Below, in pieces: positions 8,211-19,235 of a DNA stretch of 64,000 nt. Made by a program: the position numbers and the translations under genes. The stretch is from the NCBI RefSeq assembly GCF_021462225.1, contig NC_061816.1:7320119-7384118 (forward strand), read 5' to 3'. The notes under the pieces are model-generated. The model was not told the origin of the DNA. It searched no databases and saw nothing but the letters and a program-made list of their open reading frames with translations. Within the stretch, counting starts at the first letter, position 1. Each line of letters begins with the position of its first letter. Source of the DNA: Girardinichthys multiradiatus (taxonomy: Eukaryota > Chordata > Actinopteri > Cyprinodontiformes > Goodeidae).

Positions 8211-9377
8211 TACAGGTCCTTCTCAAAATATTAACATATTGTGATAAAGTTCATTATTTTCCATAATGTCATGATGAAAATTTAACATTCATATATTTTA
8301 GATTCATTGCACACTAACTGAAATATTTCAGGTCTTTTATTGTCTTAATACGGATGATTTTGGCATACAGCTCATGAAAACCCAAAATTCCTATCTCACA
8401 AAATTAGCATATTTCATCCGACCAATAAAAGAAAAGTGTTTTTAATACAAAAAACGTCAACCTTCAAATAATCATGTACAGTTATGCACTCAATACTTGG
8501 TCGGGAATCCTTTTGCTGAAATGACTGCTTCAATGCGGCGTGGCATGGAGGCAATCAGCCTGTGGCACTGCTGAGGTCTTATGGAGGCCCAGGATGCTTC
8601 GATAGCGGCCTTTAGCTCATCCAGAGTGTTGGGTCTTGAGTCTCTCAACGTTCTCTTCACAATATCCCACAGATTCTCTATGGGGTTCAGGTCAGGAGAG
8701 TTGGCAGGCCAATTGAGCACAGTGATACCATGGTCAGTAAACCATTTACCAGTGGTTTTGGCACTGTGAGCAGGTGCCAGGTCGTGCTGAAAAATGAAAT
8801 CTTCATCTCCATAAAGCTTTTCAACAGATGGAAGCATAAAGTGCTCCAAAATCTCCTGATAGCTTCTCATTGTGCAGCGTTTTCTGCCACAGTTTTTCCT
8901 TCCCACAGACTTCCCACTGAGGTGCCTTGATACAGCACTCTGGGAACAGCCTATTCGTTCAGAAATTTCTTTCTGTGTCTTACCCTCTTGCTTGAGGGTG
9001 TCAATAGTGGCCTTCTGGACAGCAGTCAGGTCGGCAGTCTTACCCATGATTGGGGTTTTGAGTGATGAACCAGGCTGGGAGTTTTAAAGGCCTCAGGAAT
9101 CTTTTGCAGGTGTTTAGAGTTAACTCGTTGATTCAGATGTTTAGGTTCATAGCTCGTTTAGAGACCCTTTTAATGATATGCTAATTTTGTGAGATAGGAA
9201 TTTTGGGTTTTCATGAGCTGTATGACAAAATCATCCGTATTAAGACAATAAAAGACCTGAAATATTTCAGTTAGTGTGCAATGAATCTAAAATATATGAA
9301 TGTTACATTTTCATCATTACATTATGGAAAATAATGAACTTTATCACAATATGCTAATATTTTGAGAAGGACCTGTA
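8211..9377 (-). mobile_element. Tc1/mariner element with complete ends, internally deleted
   Basis: The element is 1,167 bases bounded by TACAGGTCC and its complement GGACCTGTA. Its inverted terminal repeats are about 210 bases long and differ at only a few positions. It sits at a TA (ACG-TA...TA-CG). It carries one transposase frame on the - strand. The well-matched ends and open frame suggest a relatively recent insertion. A second copy is cut by the window's left edge (1-291). Confidence 0.95.
8490..9047 (-). pseudogene. Tc1-type transposase, internally deleted (185 aa)
   Basis: Tc1 transposases bind the inverted repeats and move the element by cut and paste. Residues 1-60 form the paired-like helix-turn-helix region (VQKATIDTLKQEGKTQKEIS, then GCSQSAVSRH). 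From about residue 66 (YQEILEHFM) the frame continues as the C-terminal catalytic half. That half holds the second Asp (FQHDLAPAHS) and the Glu of the D34E motif (DLNPIENLW), and ends GFPTKY. Family members are about 340 residues. Roughly 150 residues, including the second DNA-binding part and the first catalytic Asp, are missing between RKRCT and SYQEIL. The frame is open, but the product cannot catalyse transposition. It might still bind ends. Confidence 0.9.
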
Positions 9378-9527
9378 CGTTTTCTGTACTTGGTGCAGAT
9401 CGGGGCCGATTCATATTCAGACCATAAGCGAATCGCACCAGAGTCCGTTTGAAAGCGGACCGAGAGCCTTTTTTTGAGGTGGTCTCGGTCCGGTTGTTTG
9501 GTTCGGACCAGGGTTCGTTTTAATGTA

Positions 9528-9605
9528 TTGGGAAAACTGGCTTTTGGTCAGCAGCAGAAAGGAAACCTGATGTTCTGTGAATCAGACCTGACAGACCAGG
9601 ATCTG
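9528..9605 (+). pseudogene. NLRC3-like exon, continuation after the insertion
   Basis: The reading frame from TTG reads LGKLAFGQQQKGNLMFCESD, then LTDQDL. This is the NLR segment directly after HWSPESRKMIE in related genes. Similarity fades after about 9605 and a TAA follows near 9650. Confidence 0.75.
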
Positions 9606-11490
9606 AGGAGAAAACTGTCTCTGATGTTTCTTTCTCTGAATGGAGATAAATAAATGTTGACTTTAGTTTTTAATTTAGTCACCTTCAGAGAAACATTGCT
9701 GATAAACTGATGGAGATGATCTCAGAGTGTAACATTTGAAACATGTTTTATGATCATCTGTGACCTGGTAGATCAGGTGTTGGTTAGTATGAACTGCATG
9801 GGCTTCATCTAAAACCAACTGTGTCATGGTTTAAACCCAGTAAACTGGAGAAAAGACAGACAGGGAATGAAACACAGAATAGAATAAAAAAGATTTCATT
9901 TTGACAGAGCTCCAATGACAACTTTCCTGCATTGAAAATACAACAATTGTTTTAAGACATAAAACATTTTTTTTTCCTTTTTTATTTCCTTGTTTTCCTT
10001 CAAATGGTTTTAAGAAGCAACATTCAGCTTTCTGACCCAGTAACTCATTTTATTAAGAATTAATTAAGAAACTAAACACATTTAACACGACTAAAACAAG
10101 ATGAATTGCTAAAGGAAAGAACTTAGTGTGTCGTGTGAATTATTCATGATGTGATTTTTGATCAGTTATTTAGATTGAAAATAAAAGCAAATAAAAGCAG
10201 AAGGTTGCAGTAAACAGATAAAATGATTCCTTGGTCGGCTGATCTAGAAATAATCTGTTACTGGATACAAATTGACATTTACCTTCAGAAAGTTCAACCA
10301 TGTTTTCCAGCTGGAGCCAAACACTGTTGAGCTGGAGGTCACCTGTGCTGAAAGCCAGCAGATAACCAAACCCCAGCATGATTTAAATGTGTGAAAACAT
10401 CATAGAAGAAGAGGAAGGGAGGAAATAAAGCTCCGACAGCAAGGGATCAATGTCTGTGGTGACGTTAACTTCAGGCCAACCGTGAGAATAAGAAGATAAA
10501 AGTCCAAAAAAAGACAGTAGATGTGATTCAACCAACAGCTCAGTGTGATAGACTACAGTATTAAGAACATCTAGTGTCCTAGTTCAAGTCCTCAACTGAC
10601 CAATATCCTTTTATTAATTAATCTTTAGCATAAATTATGTTGAGATAGTTTAAAAATCTTTAGACATTTTTTTCTAACTTTATCAATGTATTCAACTTGA
10701 CATCAGTTAGTAAAGTTGAAAGAAAATTCACATTAGCTGACGAACCACCTGCTGTCAGCTCCATCCATCAGGTTGAGACAATAGGTCAGAGGTCATGACT
10801 GAAAGGCTTTAGGAGATGACAGCATAGTGTCTGGTTGGATAGCTCAAGGTGTTTGTTTAGAGCTCAGCAACATGGAGGTCATGAGATCAAGACTGAGATG
10901 TTCCTTGTTTTATGAAGAAAAAAACTGAACAATTTGAGAGAAATTTGAACAACATTTCAAAGAATTTAACCAGAGGGAGTCAATAAGTCAACATGATGGA
11001 CTGTAGGAAGGAGATTCAAGAAAGACTGGCTTCAACTTCTCATCAGGAGCTTATTTGTTGTGAAGAACCTGAGAGGTTATATTTTGAGGAGTTCAGGGTT
11101 CAAACTGAAAAGTTGAAAAGCACCAAGAGAAGAGAGCTAAGAAGGGAGTGGACCCGATGGTGTGGAGGAACTGTCTGTGACCAGAAGATGCCAGTGGTGG
11201 AGTTCCTGGGTTCAAGTCCTGCCTGAGACGACCTGGAGAGAAGATCTAGACCTGCTGCAGAGAGTGGGTGAGGGGGCCGTGTCCCCTCCCCGGATAATCA
11301 AGAGGTAAATGGAGGAGGTTATGATTTTCTAAACAACACAAGCTCAATATTTTATTGCACATTCTGGATCTTCTGCAATATCACTGATTTCTCTTCATTT
11401 GGTCAAACTAAACTTTGATACCAGTGACTTTAAACCTGAAACTGTATTAAACTCACTGGGAATGTAGAGTTCTACTGGGAGAACAACAGG
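9606..11490. other. No gene recognised; faint tRNA-like repeat pieces
   Basis: This stretch is AT-rich with no convincing reading frame. A 77-codon open stretch at 10993-11226 (+) starts ATGATGGACTGTAGG and has no recognisable domain. TGGATAGCTCA near 10837 resembles a tRNA A box, and GGGTTCAAGTCC near 11208 resembles a B box, so SINE-like pieces may be present. I would not call a gene here. Confidence 0.5.
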
Positions 11491-11499
11491 AGAAACTTT

Positions 11500-12250
11500 G
11501 GACCTGAGTAGAACCTGTAGCTGCTGCTTTCTTTCTTCAGCTTCTGGATCTTCTCAATCAAAATGCATTTAAAGTTGAATTCAGATTAAACTTTCTTACA
11601 TGGAAACTCTAAAACAGATAATCCAGATTGGTTCAACACCAACATCTGATCTGAGTTTCAGCAGAAACTTACAAAACATCTCAGCATCAGCATCTGGAGA
11701 ACAACATGCTAAATTCAGCTAAACTGCTGAAAGAAGTTCAACCAACCTTCAGAAACTCAACATCTCAGCTGAACTCAAGTCTCTGAAGACAGTCAAACAT
11801 CTTCAAGCAGTTCAAACCAGTTAGCATGTTCTGCTCCACATGCTAACACCAACATGTTGTGGAAGTTCTTCAGCAAACAGATCAAACTCCAAAGCTGAGC
11901 TAGAAGAACTTTGGATCTAAATGACCTCAGTTAGTGTTTCAATGCAACAAACTTTCATTTCAATCCAACATTTAAACCAATCTCATTGAGCTCATCCAGA
12001 AGCTGGAGAACCAAAGCAGCAGTTTCAGGTCTCCTCACATCTAAACCTTCTCCTCTTCCTCACCATCTGAGCTCCACATTCACAGTCACATTAATACAGC
12101 TACAGATTTAAAGTCACTGATTGAAATCAAAGTGTAGTTACCCAAATGTTGGCTCCATGTTCTTCCTCCATCCAGACCAGCTCAGGTGAAAGGTCAGACT
12201 GTCAAACAGGAAGTGAAGGTAGCCTCCAACAACAGGGCTGGATATTTGGA
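11500..12250. repeat. Duplicated segment, copy 1 (pairs with 18570-19235)
   Basis: Shared landmarks in the same order with the 18570-19235 copy include 'GACCTGAGTAG', 'CAGTTAGCATGTT', 'CCACATGCTAACACCAACAT', 'TCATTGAGCTCATCCAGAAG', and 'GTGAAAGGTC' followed by 'GTCAAACAGGAAGTGAAGG'. No coding frame spans it. It may be an NLR-associated non-coding flank or intron copied along with the gene remnants. Confidence 0.75.
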
Positions 12251-13590
12251 CTGTCCACAGATCACAAACTGGAGAAAGGACAGAAACACAGAAAAATATG
12301 TGATTTATTGAGACACTGATCAAGAATGATCATCTCTGCAGTGTCTCAGCTCAGTTACCTTCTGCTACAACTAATCTGTCCACTAGAGGGAGCACAGAAA
12401 CTTCCACTTATTCTCCTTCAAACCTAAAGATGAAATAACTGCATTCAGTGTTATTCAACAACTTTGTTAAAAATTTCAAAAAAGAAATGTTCTTTTGTGA
12501 ATAAAATGATCTGTACCAACCTGAAGTTCAGCTTTTCTTTGTGAAGATGTTGACATTAACTTTGAGGGACTAGAAAAGATTCAGGACAGAAACGGTGAGA
12601 TATCTCAGGGACTGCAGCTGTACCTCTTTATTATGATATAGTTTTGTAAGAACAGCAAGAGGATTTTATTATTGCTTTTTAAATCTATATATTTCAGCAC
12701 AGAGAGGATAAACACACTTCTGAACATAGAACAAAGTGACAGAATACTTGTTCTGTAAAATATAGCATTAATAAACTTCTTTCCAACACTGCTGAATAAT
12801 TTAGATGAGTACATGAGTAAAGCTGTTGATTAAATAGTAGTAAAACATATAAAATGTACGTCTGGATCTGTATGGTTGGATGAACCACAGCATCAAAGTA
12901 CAGCCGCTACATTCCTGCTTCCACAACATAGAGGTAGAAATAGCTGATTGTCATCATAAACCAAATTAGTCTATTTATTGGAACTGAAAAATCTTTATTG
13001 GGTAAAATATTGATATTTGATAAAGAATGTGATTAATCCCAATTAATTAATTACAAAAACATTTATTAATTGGTATTTTTGTTATCACATCCCATCATTA
13101 ATCTATACCTTTATACAGGTACAAACTGCTGATAAAACAAAATAAAATATTAAAATGTATTAAAGAAAGGTCTAAATATAAAAGGTTTTTGTTTAAATAG
13201 TTTTTGTAAAATCTCACATTTATATTACAATATTTTGTGATTGAAAATGTTTGGGGAAATTAAGAAAACAGACATATTTATGAAACAAAAACAAAACAAC
13301 TTCACAACAAACACAAACATACTGAAATGTCTGAAAAATAAGATAATATTCTGTCTTTAAAGGATTGTAAGATTAATTTTTATTTTTAAAGAGAAACAAT
13401 TTGAACATATTTAGCTGAATGGAAATCAGAAACTTGCCCAGACTGAATTAGAGTTTTTCTCTCAGTAAAGAGGCTGTTTTTACTTAATTTTATGAGCATA
13501 AACAATTTATTTTTACTTTCTGCTTAATTCAACACAGAAATACTGAGGAACCAGGAGACCAGACTGCAAATTTCAGACTTCAACCTGATT
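12251..13590. other. AT-rich stretch with no recognised feature
   Basis: Low-GC sequence with short open frames only on the - strand and many homopolymer runs. Neither strand shows protein similarity I recognise. Confidence 0.6.
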
Positions 13591-14568
13591 TGTTTTGTCA
13601 AAAACTCCAGAAGACTCAGGTGGAGCCTCAACAATCTCCTGGATCAAAGACTACCTGACAAACAGACCACAGTTTGTGAGACTGAAGGGTTATGAGTCTA
13701 ACCAGGTAGTCAGCAGCACAGGAGCACCACAGGGGACTGTACTCTCACCATTCCTTTTCACTCTGTACACCTCAGACTTCCAGTACAAGACAGACTCCTG
13801 TCATCTGCAGAAATACTCGGATGATTCTGCAGTGGTGGGGTGGATCAGAGATGGACAAGAAGATGAGTACAGGAAGGTGGTGGACCGCTTTGTGGCATGG
13901 TGTGGAAACAATCATCTCATCTTGAACGTGAATAAAACAAAGGAAATGATTGTAGATTTTAAGAGAAACAGGAATAAGTCAAAAACTATTTCCATCATGG
14001 GAGAAGAAGTGGAGGTGGTGGAGGAGTATAAATACCTCAGTGTTCATCTGGACAACAGACTAGAGTGGAGATGCAACTGTGAAGCCATCTACAAGAAGGG
14101 ACAGAGCAGACTGTACTTCTTGAGGAAGCTTAGGTCCTTTGGTGTTTGCAGCAAGATGCTGCATATCTTCTATAAGTCTGTTGTGGAGAGTCTGATCTCT
14201 TCTACCATCATCTGCTGGGGAAGCAGCATCAGAGCCAGGGACTTAAAAAAGCTCAACAAGCTGATAAAAAATGCTGGTTCTGTTCTGGGGACTCCTCTGG
14301 AACCTCTGGAGATCATTGTGGAAAGAAGGTGAAGAACATTATGGAGAACCCTGAGCTTCCTCTTCATGAGACTGTCCTACAACAACAGAGTGTCTTCAGT
14401 CAGAGGCTTCTTCAGATCTGCTGTAAGACGGAGCGCTACAGGAGATCCTTCCTGCCCACAGCCATCAGCATCTACAACTCTTTGAGGAAACCTTCATAAT
14501 ATGAGCTATAACAACATTTAATTTTCCTTTGGGATTAAAAAAGTATTTTTAAATTGAATTGAATTGGA
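13591..14568 (+). mobile_element. Rex1/CR1-like LINE, 5'-truncated reverse transcriptase
   Basis: Reverse transcriptase copies the LINE RNA into DNA at a nick. The open frame 13595-14332 begins within the RT palm. It reads SWIKDYLTNRPQFVR, then GAPQGTVLSPFLFTLYTSD and the catalytic block LQKYSDDSAVVG (usually YADD). It continues with NKTKEMIVDF and the thumb region up to KLIKNAGSVLG. A frameshift near 14330 precedes the last block (RYRRSFLPTAISIYNSL equivalent, ending TAA near 14500). The 3' end is a short ATTGAATTGAATTG tail at 14550-14568, which directly abuts the SPRY exon of the - strand NLR remnant. The element inserted there. Confidence 0.85.
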
Positions 14569-14570
14569 AT

Positions 14571-15054
14571 CCAGCATAGAGGGTCTCAGTGAATGTGGTG
14601 TTGAAGGTGTGGAGGTGGATCAGTGAGTCAGAGGAAACTCTGTAGAAGGACAGGATGCCAGCAGGACAATCCACATACGCTGCTACTCTGTTAGAGACGG
14701 AGGAGGAGGAGGTGATGGGTGTTCCTCTGTTATGGAGACAGATAGAGTATCGATCCTCAGAGCAGCTCAGACTCCAGGACTGATCATTTCATCCAAGCAC
14801 ACAGTCATCATTGCATCCCTTCCTGCATATTCCTCTGTAACTTACTGATATAAAAACCACTCCCTCCCACTCTACCTCCCAGTAACAGCGACCAGTCAGA
14901 CCATCACTACACAGCAGCTGAGGCCAGCCATCGACTCTGTCTGGATGTTGATGATATGCCTGAAGCTCCTCCACATGTGTCACCTTCCTGTTGTCTTCAG
15001 ACAGTTGGAGTTTTCTGTTCTCTGTGTTTGTGTTGATTGTGAGCTGACAGGAAT
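14571..15054 (-). pseudogene. NLR C-terminal PRY-SPRY (B30.2) exon, stop-interrupted and truncated
   Basis: The B30.2 domain ends many fish NLR proteins and is a presumed ligand-binding module. After the acceptor CTCTCCATCAG the frame reads SCQLTINTNTENRKLQLSED and then DGWPQLLCSDGLTGRCYWEV (the PRY to SPRY core with WEV), followed by the VFISVSYRGI block. At 14789-14791 a TGA interrupts the frame; the following NDQSWSLSCSEDRYS continues the same domain in the same frame. A single CGA to TGA change would explain this. The domain runs on to TETLYAGF and is then cut by the LINE at 14568. The remaining C-terminal strands are not found on the other side of the LINE. Confidence 0.9.
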
Positions 15055-15196
15055 CTGATGGAGAGAACAAACACAATCCAGCTTCAGTTATTGATCATTT
15101 ATTGACACTTTGATGATGAATGAGTGATGGACAGTTTGAAGATGGTTTGAATGTGAGCTGCTTTGCTGTCATGAATCAAATGAAAAACATACTTAC

Positions 15197-15240
15197 ACTT
15201 CCTCAGACCTGGTTTCAACCATCGGACTCCATCAGGCTCT
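15197..15240 (-). pseudogene. NLR linker exon between LRR and PRY-SPRY
   Basis: A 44-base exon between CCTTTCAG and the donor GTAAGT reads EPDGVRWLKPGLRK and then the first base of a Tyr codon. That base joins the PRY-SPRY exon at 15054 to give ...LRKYSCQLT, the standard junction in fish NLRs. Both splice sites look intact. Confidence 0.85.
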
Positions 15241-15589
15241 CTGAAAGGAGGAGGAAGGTCAGACCATCAGGCTCTTTCAGCAGCAAACATGGACATTATA
15301 TGGCTCTCATACAGATATTGTTCTTTACAGAGAAAGGATAATTTCATCATCTGGACACATCTCCTATATTAAACAATGTGTAACATCCTGTCATTGAGTT
15401 TGAGCATCAATCTCATTTCCTCGTCAGCAGTGAACCAAACGTAAAACTTTGATCCATAAAGTGTGACTTAATCTAAGCACATGCATTAATGTGAGTTGAA
15501 AACATGTATAACCATCTTGAGAAATATAAAATTAACCTATAACAAAGCACCATTTTGCAGGCACTCCAAATAGTTTGATAACTTCTTAC

Positions 15590-15763
15590 CTGAAAGTTTC
15601 AACCCTAAAGTTTGAAATGTTTAGTTTGGCTGTAGGTGACCTCTCCCCTGAGTCCTGCAGGTTGTTGTTACATAGATCAACTTCTCTTAGACAACAGGAT
15701 TGAGAGCCAAGGATAACTGACAGATCTTCACAAGTTCTCAGAGAGAGGTTACAGGAGCCGAGT
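15590..15763 (-). pseudogene. NLR leucine-rich-repeat exon
   Basis: This exon is exactly 174 bases, the usual size of fish NLR LRR exons, with acceptor CCGTAAG and donor GTAAGA. It reads [20 protein letters not shown], then [15 protein letters not shown] and ends RVETFR. The second half ([13 protein letters not shown]) has drifted from the usual consensus but stays in frame. Only one LRR exon is recognisable. The gene is dead because of the PRY-SPRY damage downstream. Confidence 0.85.
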
Positions 15764-15849
15764 CTTACGGAAAATAAGTTAACATGATTAGATTTAAAAT
15801 GTGTTCTTATGTATTTGTATCTCAACTCATTGGCAGTTGGAAAAAACAT

Positions 15850-17640
15850 GAACAGAAAGAAAGCAAAGTATCACCTCTAGACCTACTACGATATATTGTG
15901 TGCTGCAATTATTTGTCCATTAACAGTATTAGTTTATAGAAGTGCAAGATGAAAATAGACTTAAGACAATAAAACACCCCAAACAATACATCCTGTAACA
16001 TCCATTCTTCTGACCGTTTTCTGTCTTCTTTTATTATAAAAGAGACGGTCTTTGGTAAGGTCTTCTACAGACATGGTTCTGGATGGGCAAAATGTGAGAA
16101 AACAACGGTCAGCGACATTTACTTCTACTCAAAGCACAAAAAGTCATGAAAGGGCCTAATCCAATTAAGATTTTTCTTTGTTAATCTTATTCTACTGCCT
16201 CATTCAAAACCTCCTGGTAGATGTTTGGTTTCTTTGTGACAGTGTACTACGCCAAAACCAGTAAAAGTTATTACACAGACCTAAAGGTTTAGAGTCCACC
16301 ATATGGACTACAGACTAGAATACTTTTTTGTTACTGTTGAATGTCTCAGTGGTATTGCTTGAAGTGAGAATACTTTTCTAATTGAAGCTACAAGCAGTGC
16401 TAAACAGCTCTCCCAGTTCATCTGCATTCAGGCCAGTGTCATGACCAAGGGCTTTGAGCACCACCACCTCAATGTAGCCACACCAGAAGGATCTGTTGCT
16501 AGTAGGTAGAGCAGAATGTGATCTTTGAAATTGACATTTTGGTGCATTCAGTTAAGTTCTCAAAGGAAGCAGTAAATATTTGTGTGAATAAGGGCCTTTC
16601 CTTTCGGTGGCAAAGGTTTGACAACAACAATAATCGAGAACGGAAAACTTCCTTGGAAACATTTCATTTCCTTTCTTTAAATGCTGTCACATTTTTTCCA
16701 TGTTTTAATGAAGACCCAACGTCCATCAATCATTATAATTTAATGATGCTCATTCTTGTATTTGGAACGTATGCTTAATACAGATGCCAGGGTGTCTCAA
16801 AGACCCACGATTAATCAGCTCCTCTGTCGGGAGATCCAGGGTTTTATTCAACCCACAGATGTTTAAATCACATTTCCTACATGCAGTAACAAAAAGACAT
16901 TCTGTGAGAGTGTGTAAAAGCTAGAAAAAGGATCACTTTTTTCACACTGAGGACACATAAGATCTTTTTTGCCTGATTTTAGCCACAATCCCTGCTTGGG
17001 GAAGGTCTGCATTAGTTTGAACTAGTTGGGGACATTTGGCAGGGTGTTTGGCACTGTATGTGGGGGACACAGCAAGGACATGGAAGCTGTTCTGGTCAGT
17101 GTTTGTTGGTCCTCGTGATGCTGTTTGTTCTCTAATGTTCTCTAACAAACAATTGGTCCCTTTACAGAACCGCTGCATTTATACTGAGAGTGAAATACAC
17201 ATAGGAGGACTCAATTGCTCCCCATACTTTTTATGTCTATTTGCCAAAAAGAAAACCAAACTGTCGACCTGTTTGGCCTTTTCCTTCCACTTGACAATTA
17301 GGCACTACTTTGTGTTGGTCTATCACATAAAATCCCAATGAAATGCACTAAAGTTGTGATTTTAATGTGACAGACTGTAACGAAAAGTTTAATGGGTATG
17401 AACAGAGATGAATCGTTGCTCTAAATTCATATTTAAATGTGTGTCTATAGGTAAGAGTTTTGTTCTTTAATAATATTAGATAACTCAAAGTAAATTGGGA
17501 GACTCCAGATGACTTTATTGGAAGTTCAAGTCCAAAACCTTTAGGTTTGTTTGGGAAAACTAACAAGTTGGCAGCTTTCCTTTGCAAGGCTGAGTTGCTC
17601 AAAATATAAGAGTACTGTTGTCACGGTCTGAATTTCTAAG
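15850..17640. other. No gene recognised; Tc1-like arm near 17270-17390
   Basis: Mostly unique AT-rich sequence. At 17270-17390, CACTTTGTGTTGGTCTATCACATAAAATCCCAATG and the following bases match the terminal arm of a Tc1-like family. The opposite arm is recognisable near 32160-32250. No coding sequence is supported. Confidence 0.5.
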
Positions 17641-17659
17641 GGAAAGTAAAGAGTCTATA

Positions 17660-18545
17660 GGTGACCTATCTGGATAGCTCAGTGGGCAGAGAGGCTTGTA
17701 AGAAGTTCAAAAGATCCTAAATTCAAACACAGGTGGGAATATCTAGCTTTTGTCCGTGATCGTAGGCAGTGAATCCAGAAGGTAAATAGTTAAATGCATT
17801 ACTGAAACAGTCTGGTGGCTTCTACCAGAACTTAAACTTAACATCTTTCAGGGTAAAAATGATACGTATAAGTAAAGTTAGTGAAAGTGGTTGTCTTGGT
17901 AGGTCAAAGGGTAGAGAAGCCCGTTGTAGTTTGTGTGGTCCGGTGGCATTATCAACAAAGCTACACAATCAAAGTGTCAAACTTCAAATGCTGTTAGTTT
18001 AATTCCTGGTAAAACTCAGATGACCCTGGGTCATCAGATCCACAGCACAGCACCTCAAATAACATGGCCAACAAACCAACTGATAAGGGAGGAGATCTAG
18101 CTGGTACAAATAACACAGACTGACATCCAATTCTTAGCATATGTAAAAGTTACACTTAGAAGACCAGGTTGTTGCCACAAGGTTAGAACCCACAACCATC
18201 GGGTCCACGGCATAGTGTCTGAAACCTTTCTGCCAACTGACCAAAGAGTGGCAGTTGGCACATGCAACAATTGAACCCAATGGCACAACCTTCCCTTGTC
18301 AGCTGGAAGGTTGTGCCATTGGGTTCAGGAGATCCAGCCCGTACAAATAACGCAAACTGACATCCAAAAGTTAACTTAGAATGCCAGGTGGTTGCCACAA
18401 CCGGCCATTGTGCGGTGCCCAGGCAGCATTCTGGGGTTAAGGGTCTTGCATAGGGGCCCAGACTGGCAGGCTGTGGGATTCGAACCAGGGTACTTGTGGG
18501 CTCTCCGAGAGGCAAATGCCCTACTTTCTAAACACTAGGCCAACA
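17660..18545 (-). mobile_element. tRNA-derived SINE-like repeats
   Basis: At 17670-17730 (+) there is an A-box-like GGATAGCTCAGTGGGCAGAG. At 18476-18490 the reverse strand carries a B box (GGTTCGAATCC). The block ACTGACATCCAA...CCAGGTNGTTGCCACAA occurs twice, at about 18118-18180 and 18357-18400. This is what two adjacent copies of one tRNA-derived SINE would give. A perfect 23-bp inverted repeat lies between the copies at 18272-18327. Confidence 0.6.
18272..18327. repeat. Perfect 23-bp inverted repeat with 10-base loop
   Basis: Arms are 18272-18294 (TGAACCCAATGGCACAACCT...) and 18305-18327, with loop CTTGTCAGCT. No mismatch is present. The arms carry SINE-like sequence, so this is probably two head-to-head SINE ends and not a regulatory RNA. 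Confidence 0.9.
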
Positions 18546-18569
18546 GTCAAAGAAGAGGACAAAGTTTGG

Positions 18570-19235
18570 ACCCGAGTAGTAACTGCTGCTTTGTTCCTTT
18601 AACTTCTGGATCTTCTACAAAAAATGGTTTCAAATGTTGGTTCTTTGCAATTTCTTACATGGAAACCTGATCACCCAGACTACTTCATGATCTTAAGTTT
18701 TAACAAATTACAAACAATATTAAAATTAAAAGTAGAACATGCTAAATACATCACAAGTGCTTGAAGTTCTGAAAAACCTGCAGAAACTGACCATCAGCAT
18801 TGAAGAAAAGCTTCTTAAGACAGAAACATGATCAAGAACCAAAAAGAAGTTCTTCAAGCACTTTAATCTCAGTTAGCATGTTTTCCTCCACATGCTAACA
18901 CCAACATATCCTGAAAGCTGTTCAGCAAACAAAGACCCTTGAATCTGAGTGATCTCAGAGTTTCTGTGCAACAAGCTTTCATTTGAATCCAACATTCAAA
19001 CCAGTTTCATTGAGCTCATCCAGAAGTTGGAGAATCAAAGCAGATCTACTCAGACCTAAACTTTCTCCTCTTCAGTCACCATTTTATCTCCACATTCACA
19101 CTCAGATTAATACAATTACAGATTTAAAGTCATTGATTAATTTAAAAGTGCAATTACCCAAATATTTTTGCTCCATGTGCTCCCTCCATCAGAACAAGAA
19201 CAGGTGAAAGGTCTAAATGTCAAACAGGAAGTGAA
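18570..19235. repeat. Duplicated segment, copy 2 (pairs with 11500-12250)
   Basis: Same order of landmarks as the 11500-12250 copy, in the same orientation, with many substitutions and gaps. No coding frame is shared. It lies between the - strand NLR remnant and the zinc-finger gene. Confidence 0.75.

Larger units (their letters stand above)
7735..9527 (+). mobile_element. Foldback-like DNA element inserted in the NLR exon (carries nested Tc1)
   Basis: NLR coding sequence stops at 7734 (reading MIEGL) and resumes at 9528 with TTGGGAAAACTGGCTTTTGG (LGKLAF in frame). Everything between is inserted. A TA (or TTA-like) target duplication is possible at the junctions. The left end holds a hairpin, GTCCGCTTGTTT/AAACAAAAGCGGAC (7758-7786). 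The right end holds several GGTCCG/CGGACC inverted motifs between 9430 and 9510. Internal sequence (7870-8210, 9378-9430) codes for nothing I recognise. Without the nested Tc1 the element would be about 0.6 kb, the size of a non-autonomous (MITE-like) element. I cannot assign a superfamily. Confidence 0.7.
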
